Origin: Todiramphus chloris collaris
Lineage: Eukaryota > Chordata > Aves > Coraciiformes > Alcedinidae
NCBI GenBank assembly: GCA_025345505.1
Contig: JANVCC010000018.1
Coordinates: forward strand, 61,656,232-61,720,231
DNA length: 64,000 bases
Direction: 5' to 3'
The position numbers were made by a program, and so were the translations under genes. Under the pieces are notes generated by a model. The model had not been told where the DNA came from, did no database searches, and was given only the letters and a program-made list of their open reading frames with translations. This document shows, in pieces, positions 56,523 to 64,000 of the stretch (positions are counted from its first letter, which is position 1; each line of letters begins with the position of its first letter).

Positions 56523-56932
56523 NNNNNNNNNNNNNNNNNNNNNNNNNNNNNNNNNNNNNNNNNNNNNNNNNNNNNNNNNNNNNNNNNNNNNNNNNNNNNN
56601 NNNNNNNNNNNNNNNNNNNNNNNNNNNNNNNNNNNNNNNNNNNNNNNNNNNNNNNNNNNNNNNNNNNNNNNNNNNNNNNNNNNNNNNNNNNNNNNNNNNN
56701 NNNNNNNNNNNNNNNNNNNNNNNNNNNNNNNNNNNNNNNNNNNNNNNNNNNNNNNNNNNNNNNNNNNNNNNNNNNNNNNNNNNNNNNNNNNNNNNNNNNN
56801 NNNNNNNNNNNNNNNNNNNNNNNNNNNNNNNNNNNNNNNNNNNNNNNNNNNNNNNNNNNNNNNNNNNNNNNNNNNNNNNNNNNNNNNNNNNNNNNNNNNN
56901 NNNNNNNNNNNNNNNNNNNNNNGCGGGTGGCC
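56523..56932. other. Assembly gap, 410 N
   Basis: Runs of N in the SLC35D3 promoter/5'UTR, ending 51 bp before its start codon. The 19 bases just before the gap (56504-56522) and the 19 just after it (56933-56951) are identical: GCGGGTGGCCGGGCGGGCG. Confidence 0.99.
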
Positions 56933-56983
56933 GGGCGGGCGGCAGTGCCGCGGGCCCCGGCGGCGGGGCCGTGCGCGGGGAGG

Positions 56984-57419
56984 ATGGGCCGGTGGCGGGG
57001 CCGGGCGCGGGGCGTCGCGGTGGCGGTGGCGCACGGGCTGTGCTCGGGCTCGCTGAACATCCTGCTGAAGTTCCTGCTGGCCCGCTACCACTTCGCCTTC
57101 CTGACGCTGCTGCAGTGCCTCAGCAGCGCGGCGGCGGCGCTGGGACTGGAAGCGCTGCGGCGGCGGGGGCTGGCCGCTCTGCCGCCCTTCGGGCCCCGCC
57201 TGGCGCGCCCCTTCGCCGCCGTGGCCGCCCTGGCCACCCTGCAGTCCACCCTCACCCTCTGGTCGCTGCGCGGCCTCAGCCTCCCCATGTACGTCGTCTT
57301 CAAGCGCTGCCTGCCCCTCGTCACCCTCCTCACCGGCGCCCTGGTGCTCCGCGACGGCATGCCTTCGCCCGGCGTCCTCGTCGCCGTCCTCATCACCACC
57401 TGCGGCGCTGCCCTGGCCG
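56984..57419 (+). CDS. SLC35D3: SLC35D3 coding exon 1
   Basis: Codes residues 1-145 and one base of Gly146. Third codon positions are almost all G or C, much more than in exon 2. The donor is GTGAGT, a near-perfect consensus. It lies inside the CpG island. Confidence 0.95.
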
Positions 57420-59511
57420 GTGAGTGCCACCGCACCGGAGGGACGGGACGGGCCGGGACGGGACGGACGGGACGGGACGGGACGGGACGGGCGGCCACGC
57501 CGCGGGGCGCCCCGACGGCGGCGCCGCCTTTGCACCGGCAGCCCCCCGGCGCTCGGGCTGGGCTTCGGGGCGAGACGGGGCGGGCAGCGGCAGCCCGGGG
57601 GAAAAGGTGTGAGGATGCGGGGAGTGTGCAACCCTGGGGGGGGGGGGGGCAGCAGCAACCCCGCTGTGGCCAGCTTAAGCTTACGGGGACAGGTGTGACC
57701 TTGCGGGGGTGGATGCAGCCCCGCTGTCACAGGTAGAAACTTACAGGGCTCAGTGCTACCTTACGGAGACACGTGCATCCTTAGGGGGGTCAGTGCTGCC
57801 TGTAGGGGTTGGTGCAAACCTATGGGCATAGGTGTAGCCTTATGGATATAGGTGCAACCTTACTGCAACTCTGCTAGGGAAGGTGCAACCCTGTAGAGAG
57901 AAGTGTGGTCTTATGGGATCCGGGTGCAACCTTGCAGGGGTAGATGGAATCATGTGGGTGCAACCGCAACCCTATGGGGTCAATTGCAGCCCTGCTGGGG
58001 TAAGTGCAGTCTTACAGGAATAGATGTAACCTTTGGGATCAGCTGCATCCCTCTGGGGCCAGGGACCATACCTTTGTTGATTTTCAGCTGAGGAACAGAG
58101 TGGATGGGAGCCAAAGCTGGCTCTGTGTGGCCCAGCAACACTTCTGGGTTGGGGGCTGCCCCAGGGAACAGAGTACGTACGGTGAGCAGCTTAATCTGCA
58201 GAGAAGCCTGACAGGGGGATGGTTTAGCAGGGAAGCTCTTGCTGTGGGGAACCCTACATGGCTTGGCCTTCCTGGGGGGAGTAGGAAGGCAGAAGGAGGG
58301 CCAGGGAGCTGGAGGGCAGGCAGCCTGGCCAGCTGGAGCTGACGTGTGCCTGCTCTGGCAAGAGGGTGCCCGGGTTGCTGTGTGTATGTGCAAATCTCTC
58401 ATAGTATCTTCACAAAAGGGATAATGCAATCTGGTTTTTGGCTGCGGGATTTAGGGACAGAGTGAAAGACATTCAATAGCTTTGCAGCATGCAAAAACCG
58501 CCGAGGTCTCTCTGTTGGGAGGTAAGCATGTCCTACCTCGGGACAAGCATGACAAATCCCAGGAGTTATGGAAAGTGCACTGATGCCTATTTCCTAAAAA
58601 TCCCCGCAGTCTGAAACAGTGCTCTCGTTCTCTCTCACATGCAAAATCCATGCTTGTTTCTTTCTGTGACTCTTCGGACAGGAGCGGGCGACCTGACCGG
58701 GGATGCTATGGGCTATGTGACAGGCGTGCTGGCTGTGCTGATACACGCTGCCTACCTGGTGCTCATTCAGAAGACCAGTGTAGACAGTGAATATGGACCC
58801 CTGACAGCTCAGTATGCCATCGCTGTTTCAGCCACCCCTTTTCTCATCATCTGCTCCTTTGCCAGCATGGATTCCATCAACGTTTGGTCCTTCCCAGGGT
58901 GGAAGGACCCTGCCATGGTATGCATCTTTATCGCTTGTGTCCTGATTAGCTGTGCCATGAACTTTACCACCCTTCACTGCACTTACATTAACTCAGCTGT
59001 GACCACAAGCTTTGTAGGTGTTGTGAAGAGCATAGCAACCATCACGGTGGGCATGGTGGCATTCAATGATGTGGAGCCCACAAAGTTATTTATAGCAGGT
59101 GTTGTGGTCAACACTCTGGGGTCTGTCATTTACTGCGTGGCCAAGTACATTGAGACCAGACGGCAGAGCAGTTACGAGGACCTGGAGGAAGAAGCCAGAG
59201 AAGAGGAAGGGAAAAGGCAGGCTGGGGACCAAGCACTGTTTGCGATGGAGGCAATTTCCCAGGAGAAGGGGGCTGAGGAAGCAGCAGTGGAAGGATCACC
59301 CACACGGGACAGCCAGAGCAGAGAGGAGGAGAAGGATGTCACTGAGAAACCTGCCAAGGGACTGGTGGTCCAGGGAACAGCCGCCAGCACACAAGAAGTG
59401 AACAGGAGCTCCCTGAAGGATGCCTATCTTGGAGTATGGAGGTTGGTGAGGGGTGCTAATTATATAAAGAAGGATTATTTGGTAGAAAATGAAGAGCTAC
59501 CAAACCCTTAA
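56984..59511 (+). CDS. SLC35D3: SLC35D3, orphan solute carrier of the nucleotide-sugar transporter family (2 coding exons)
   Basis: Joined exons 56984-57419 and 58682-59511 give 1266 nt, 421 residues plus stop (human about 416). The split Gly146 restores the ALAGAGDLTGD junction. About ten hydrophobic segments are visible, roughly at 10-32, 35-55, 73-92, 98-116, 125-144, 156-174, 188-206, 223-243, 255-273 and 281-299. A hydrophilic, Glu-rich tail covers about 303-421. The LWSLRGLSLPMYVVFKRCLP segment and the TTLHCTYINSAVTTSFVGVV segment are family hallmarks. The substrate is not settled. In mouse, the roswell mutant of this gene has platelet dense-granule defects, and a role in dopamine D1 receptor trafficking has been reported; both act through ER/endosomal membranes. 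The start is chosen by alignment of MGRWRGRARGVAVAVAHG with the human N-terminus. SLC35D2-like proteins are the nearest alternative, but the tail and neighbour PEX7 favour SLC35D3. Confidence 0.96.
57439..57492. repeat. GGGAC pentanucleotide microsatellite
   Basis: About ten GGGAC/GGACG units with small interruptions, beginning 20 bp after the SLC35D3 exon 1 donor site. Confidence 0.93.
57612..58073. repeat. Degenerate 20-bp minisatellite in SLC35D3 intron 1
   Basis: From 57680 the sequence divides into consecutive 20-bp units, for example CTTACGGGGACAGGTGTGAC (57680-57699), CTTGCGGGGGTGGATGCAGC (57700-57719), CTTACGGAGACACGTGCATC (57760-57779) and CTTAGGGGGGTCAGTGCTGC (57780-57799). The general pattern is CTTAyGGGGnnAGGTGCAaC. 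The 20-bp phase holds to 57859. It shifts after a 30-bp unit and continues with slightly varied lengths to about 58073, roughly 20 units in all. Earlier units from 57612 are less regular and include a 14-G run (57636-57649). Confidence 0.92.
58682..59511 (+). CDS. SLC35D3: SLC35D3 coding exon 2
   Basis: Codes the rest of Gly146 through residue 421, stop TAA 59509-59511. It carries the last five membrane segments and the cytosolic tail. The tail has an acidic linker of low conservation (about 312-385) and a conserved end with SLKDAYLGVWRLVRG and YLVENEELPNP, closely matching human. Confidence 0.96.
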
Positions 59512-60290
59512 AAAGCAGGTTTGAAAACCTATCGCTTGAGAACAGACACCTGGTTCTCTGTACAGGGGGAAAGGCAGAGCATACATTTCCACATCAACGC
59601 TGACAAATCCAAATCACGTAGGATGACTTTACCTCATTGTCAAAAAGCAAAAGGTCAGAGTTTGCTCATGCTTTGGGCTTGCTTTCAGCTGCTTTCAGTA
59701 CATCAATTTAGATCCACCACAGCTAAAGGTGCCTGTTCCTCTGCTGTGGACACAGAGAGAGTTGGGTATTGGGAAGTCATGGGGTGCTTGCCCAGCAGCA
59801 TGGGCTATGAGTGACATCAGTACCACTGAGTTAGTTGGCAGTGCCAGTGACACAGCAGCGGCCTCTGTCTTAGCCTGTGTCTGGAGCCTTGTGATCCGGA
59901 GGCTCTGTCGATGTGCTTCCGTATCTGTATCCATCCAGTTATAGGTACTCTATATAAACATATCCCTACAGTATATAAGCTCCTGTTAACTGTACTTTTA
60001 TGTGCTCCTCTGTGTCAATACAATAGCAATAGAGCTAGAGGTTGTGCCACTTCAATTATATTGGTGTAAAATCACCCTCTTCACTGAAGAATTGAAACTC
60101 TCCCTGGTTCTGTGGCCAGGCTGGGCCTTGCACCTGGTTTGTGTCTTCAGCAGAAATACTTATTTCCTGTGATGCTGAACATGAGAGCAGAACCAGATCT
60201 GAACTTTTGAGAAGGTTTTGTTAGCAAAAAAAGGATGTTTTTTCCATGAGCTTTAACTATATGTAGCAGTGGGAATGTTAGCTTGACGCA

Positions 60291-60296
60291 AATAAA
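60291..60296 (+). terminator. Candidate SLC35D3 poly(A) signal (proximal)
   Basis: AATAAA about 780 nt after the stop, within GCAAATAAAAGAATC. A weakly T/G-containing stretch follows. Confidence 0.4.
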
Positions 60297-60919
60297 AGAA
60301 TCTGGAAATGTTGCCATGTATTGATTTAATTTGAGAGGGCCTATAAAACAATTAAGGAGAAAGTGTGTGCCTTGTGCTGTCCCCATCTTGTACCCTAAGG
60401 TCAGGTGAATCAGAGCCTGGTCTGGAACCTAGGCATCCTCTCCGTCTCCCTCTCTCAGAAGTACAGGATGATAGAACTGGAGACACCATCTCTCCAGGGT
60501 TCCCAGAATGCTTTTGCAGGGCAGTTTTGCTATATCCTGGCCACATGCTGGGACATGGCTTTGTGCGCATCTGCCCTTACTGTCCTCCTGCTCTGGTGTG
60601 CAGCAGAAGAAAGTGAAGGCAGGCAGGGAGCTGCAGAGTGCTCCAGCAGATCCCACAGCCAAGCACTTGAGGACCAGGATGCTTGGTGCACTTAACACTG
60701 AGCTGTCTGTGGCTTTGGTGCAAACTGCTCCCCTGTGCCCAGCCCATCCCCGTGGGCAGTGAGGGGCAGAGCTGCTTTCTCCACCCTGGCCGCTCCAGTG
60801 CTCCTGTAGGAAGCAGGAAGCGGGTGCTCCAGTAGGGCCTCTACTGAATATGCTGATATTTTGTACCACATATATTTAACAGGAAGGTCTGGGCAAACAG
60901 AGTAATTTTTTGAGTGTTT

Positions 60920-61036
60920 CTTAGCTTGGGGATACCCTTTTGGTCCATGGCCATCCTTGGGTCAAACCTTTACTCAGAAAGAGATTAAACTCTGAGTCTT
61001 CCTCATCCCAAAAGGGTGCCCCAACCATCAGGTCAT
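60920..61036. mobile_element. Ancient palindromic tRNA-like interspersed repeat (decayed)
   Basis: Two outer arms form an inverted repeat with a small mismatch: TGGGGATACCCTTTTGG (60927-60943) and CCAAAAGGGTGCCCCA (61008-61023). A nested inner pair is perfect: ACTCAGA (60972-60978) and TCTGAGT (60991-60997). Read on the minus strand, the half at 61026-60975 resembles GGTTAGGGCACTC, then GGGATG-GGAGAC, then CCAGGTTCAA, the tRNA-like half of palindromic repeats common in turtle and crocodilian genomes. The other half is a decayed inverted copy. I do not recall a secure family name. Match quality is judged by eye. Confidence 0.5.
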
Positions 61037-61091
61037 CTTGACCACAGGCTGAAACAAGTAGCTATCATCTCCCAAAATCATGAACCAAGTT

Positions 61092-61131
61092 GTTTATTGT
61101 TGTTGCTGTTGTTATTATTGTTATTAGTTAT
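61092..61131. repeat. TTG/TTA triplet microsatellite
   Basis: About twelve TTG, TTA and CTG triplets in a row. Confidence 0.85.
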
Positions 61132-61590
61132 TAAGCAACTGAACTGAAAATCAATCATTCTCACAGCCCTCATTAAGCAGTGCCTAGCCCATTGCCTGCT
61201 CAAGCTAAGCAGGCAGCATTAGCCTCACAGAGCGTTCAGCACTGAAATCCAAAAATGAGCCATTTACCCAGCAGGGAATATTTGCAAAACTGATCTCTGG
61301 GGGAGCTTTAGATTCTTGTCAATAAATGCAGGCAGAGGCATCAGCTGTGACCATATGTTTTTTGAGTGAGTGCAGAAGTTAAGTGACCTGGCATCACTCA
61401 TGAATTTTGAAAGAGATGGCTATAAAGACATCGAGGCTAAATGCCTGTAGCTAGCTGCTGATCTGGGGGATGGGTCATGGAGATCTATACATCACACGTT
61501 ATCTATAGCTTGTGTTTAAGAGTCGAGAGATACTGGCCGTGTGCCAAAATACATTTACTTTCTGTTCAAGCTCCATATGATGTCTTTTTC

Positions 61591-61596
61591 AATAAA
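61591..61596 (+). terminator. Candidate distal poly(A) signal
   Basis: AATAAA in TTTTTCAATAAAAGCAC, followed within 20-50 nt by TTGTTTATAGG and a GGGGTTTTGTT stretch, a good GU-rich downstream element. Confidence 0.4.
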
Positions 61597-62146
61597 AGCA
61601 CTATTGTTTATAGGCTAATGTAATAGGGGTTTTGTTAGCTTTTCAATTGCATCCTAGACAAAAGAACTTTGTGCCTATGACTTAGTTGATGTATTACTGA
61701 ACTCAATACGATATTGAACTGCATTGTAATCATACAGATGGCTGAAGAGAACCCCATGTTTCTGATCTGTACTCACTCTGCTCAGTGTTTTCTGTCCATA
61801 AGAAACATGAGTCTTTTTACCACTTGGACTCCGGTCTTAGATCCTGTAGTGGACGCTCTGTGTTTGGCACATGCTGTCAAAAGCTTTCCCCCTGGACTTT
61901 TGTTGCAGGACTTTTTCCTGGGAGCGTTCAGTGTTTTGCCGCTTACTGTTGTTGAAGTATTAGTAGAAACTTGCAGAAATTCAAACAGTTTTGACTGTTA
62001 AAAAAGCTGCTGTTACAATGTTGTACATTTGCATGTATAGTTGAAATGTGATTATATTGTATTCTATTTATACCTGTAAATCCCCTAAATTAGAACGGGA
62101 ATTTGGCAAATGCAATCCACTTTTTCAGTAAAGGACACTGTCGCAC

Positions 62147-62157
62147 AATAAAATAAA
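62147..62157 (+). terminator. Candidate distal poly(A) signal, overlapping pair
   Basis: Two overlapping AATAAA hexamers (62147-62152 and 62152-62157). Another follows at 62221. Confidence 0.35.
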
Positions 62158-63820
62158 AATACTGCCTCGTGCTGAGGTATTTTAATAGCATCAGCAGAAG
62201 ATGGCAGAATCAGATGTGGGAATAAAATGCGCTGCTTTCCAAAAGCCTTCTGGTTTTCTTATTGTTGCTGCTCCGGGGTGCTCATTTTTGGTTCGTTTAT
62301 AGCTATTTTTGTGCCTTTATAACATTCAAGTTTTCTCAGCATGTGACCGCACACTATAAATACTGTCATGGACAGAGGGACTGAGCATGAAGGAACACGA
62401 GAATCCGAAGACCTCTCTACAGCTTGAAGTGTCTGTGGTTCTCAGCAGTGATTTCTTTGGTTACGTATTTAAGACGATTTAGTGTCACTAGTGTAACTGC
62501 TGTAACTTTAGAATACATAAAAATAAAATGATGCTCATTATTAATGTTATAAACTTCTTGTTAAAGGACTTAATACTGATTTTATTTGACAATGTTAAGG
62601 ATTTGTATTATCAGCTGTGTCATGTGACAGCCCTAGGAGATGACTTAGGCATTAATTTTTACCTGTTTGCTTCAGATGAAAAGTATTTAACACGCCTGTG
62701 GCTGAAACTGGATTATGCCAGACGCTGGGGCTGGTTATTATTACAGAATTCATCTTGGTGCTCCACACAAACGTACCTGCAGGACAGTTTAGAGAAAGAA
62801 ACTGTCCTTGTTCCAGGATAATGAATGAACCTGATGCATAATGACTGCTTTGAGAATAAGCATTAATTTTAGTGTTAACGTATCATCGAGTAACACCTGC
62901 TCTAGCACTACTATATTGCATGAACGTGCACACAAATACACATGCAACAGGAAAATGAAAGCCAGACTAGCTATCTTTTCTAAAACATACTATTTTTTCA
63001 AATTTAAGAGAGGCCAGAGTATTTGGAGACAGGGACACTTAAAACTTGTAAAGATAAGTAAAAAATTTGCATACATCATTAGCAAACCGATCCTGCACTT
63101 ACTATCACTTCCAGAAGGAAAATGTATGGCGACCTACAAAAAACCCAAACAGGTGAGAGTGAAAGAAATCTTACAGTTTATTAAGCAGTGATCTGCATAT
63201 ATGCAGGGATAGTTTATTGACAGTGCTTAACAGTCTTCTGTAATTTGATTACATCTGTTTGCTGCAGGCAAAGGCTTCAGTAGGCAGAAAGGTGCAAGCT
63301 CTTCATCTCTGGTCTCTAAATTAACATCTGAACATTTTGCTGCTTGTCATCGTTAAGGCTTAACACCACAGATTCCTGTCTCCTTGCCCTCTATGCCTGT
63401 CCCCTGCATAGTTTTGCATCTCGCTTTGAGGCTTCTTCTGTGTTTATTTTAACCTGAACCCTCTAAGTGCAGTACAGGCAATCAACTCTGCCTCTCAATT
63501 AGCTGTTATATTCATGCTTCAGTAGCTTGTTGGAGGTCATCAGGAAGCTTTTCACTTCAACTTTGCACCTGCCGAAAATTGATGAGCGTGCATATGCCCT
63601 CCTTTCTTTTCCCTTGTTCCCTCTGTATTTCCTGTCTTCTTTCCAGTGTCCAGCCTGAAAACCCCTGCCAGTGGCAGAGGACTTGCCACAGAGGCTTCTG
63701 CCTTATTTTATTTTCTTATTATTTTTTCTAGAAGTCTAGGGAGGGGATGGACCAGCAGGATCTTGTATGTCCAGATTGCTTCTTGTTCCCTTTGTGCGTG
63801 TTTCTGCACACCAGCTCCCT

Positions 63821-63922
63821 GCTTACCAGCTCCTTGTAGAGCTGAGCCGTGGCTGCGTACCAGCTTCTTGTGGAGCTGGGCCAGGGCTGTGTACCAGTAT
63901 CCTGCAGAGCTGGGCTGTGTGC
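63821..63922. repeat. 34-bp tandem repeat, three copies
   Basis: Three consecutive 34-bp units at 63821-63854, 63855-63888 and 63889-63922. Each starts with GCTTACCAGC, GCGTACCAGC or GTGTACCAGT and carries a central GAGCTG. A partial unit (GCACACCAGCTCCCT) precedes the first. The copies differ at several positions. Confidence 0.9.
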
Positions 63923-64000
63923 AGGATGGACGCAGGAGTGCAGGTCCTCGCTGCCAGCCATCCAGTGCTGAAATCTCCCGGTTGTGCACTCCGGTGTGGA

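Larger units (their letters stand above)
55736..57600 (+). promoter_or_regulatory. SLC35D3: CpG island and promoter region of SLC35D3
   Basis: A strongly GC- and CpG-rich block from about 55740 through coding exon 1 into the start of intron 1, interrupted by an N gap at 56523-56932. No TATA box is apparent. A 13-G run occurs at 56391-56403. Long open frames on both strands, including a 685-codon minus-strand frame that runs through the N gap, come from stop-poor GC-rich sequence and are not called as genes. Confidence 0.8.
57420..58681 (+). other. SLC35D3 intron 1
   Basis: 1.26 kb. Begins with a GGGAC array, continues through a 14-G run into a 20-bp-period minisatellite, then about 600 bp of unremarkable sequence to the acceptor (CTCTTCGGACAG). 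Confidence 0.92.
59512..62200 (+). other. SLC35D3 3' untranslated region (possible extent)
   Basis: Sequence after the stop contains several poly(A) signals and no convincing coding. The most proximal usable AATAAA is at 60291. Further ones lie at 61321, 61591, 62147, 62221 and 62522. I cannot decide which is used, nor exclude a separate noncoding transcript in the distal part. Confidence 0.4.
61037..63820. other. Distal 3' region and intergenic DNA
   Basis: AT-rich sequence with poly(A) signals listed separately and a TTG/TTA triplet repeat (61092-61131). Open frames at 61714-62001, 62528-62821 and 62841-63191 have no recognisable domain. In human the next features downstream are the noncoding NHEG1 locus and IL20RA; no IL20RA coding sequence is visible here. 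Confidence 0.6.

Noticed and set aside
55673-57730. 685-codon open frame on the minus strand
   Set aside because: It runs through 410 unknown bases and through stop-poor CpG-island DNA opposite SLC35D3 exon 1. The translation is Arg/Pro/Gly low complexity with no domain.

Overview
The window is vertebrate nuclear DNA, almost certainly from a bird. It is intron-rich and AT-rich with two sharp CpG islands, and every interspersed repeat I can name is a CR1 non-LTR retrotransposon fragment, the dominant family of birds and reptiles. Both protein-coding genes are close matches to mammalian orthologues. The order PEX7 then SLC35D3, same strand, is the order on human 6q23.3, which corresponds to chicken chromosome 3. 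I cannot fix the species from sequence alone.

Layout. 1-537: 5'-truncated CR1 fragment on the minus strand, cut by the window edge. 538-5860: intergenic, no gene seen. 5860-6600: CpG island and promoter of PEX7. 6189-49168 (+): PEX7 in ten coding exons, all with GT/AG junctions and with splice phases that join into one 320-residue frame. Its introns hold CR1 fragments (7.1, 26.1, 29.2, 33.8, 42.3 kb) and many low-complexity tracts, most of them T/G-rich on the transcript strand. 49169 to about 49600: PEX7 3'UTR with a candidate poly(A) signal. 49.6-55.5 kb: intergenic, with one more CR1 3' end at 52.7 kb. 55.74-57.6 kb: CpG island containing a 410-N assembly gap. 56984-59511 (+): SLC35D3 in two coding exons (421 residues); its single coding intron contains a GGGAC pentamer array and a clear 20-bp-period minisatellite. 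59.5-64 kb: SLC35D3 3'UTR with several poly(A) signals, an old palindromic tRNA-like repeat near 60.97 kb, and a small 34-bp tandem repeat at 63.8 kb.

The two genes are neighbours by ancient synteny, not parts of one pathway as far as is known. PEX7 is the soluble WD40 receptor that brings PTS2-tagged enzymes to the peroxisome. SLC35D3 is an orphan multispanning protein of the nucleotide-sugar-transporter family.

I found no new gene system. The most useful second-look items are the overlapping ends of the N gap (it may be an unmerged join rather than missing DNA), the tRNA-like palindrome, the phased minisatellite in SLC35D3, and a TISU/YY1-type element in the PEX7 leader whose ATG opens a 20-codon upstream ORF.
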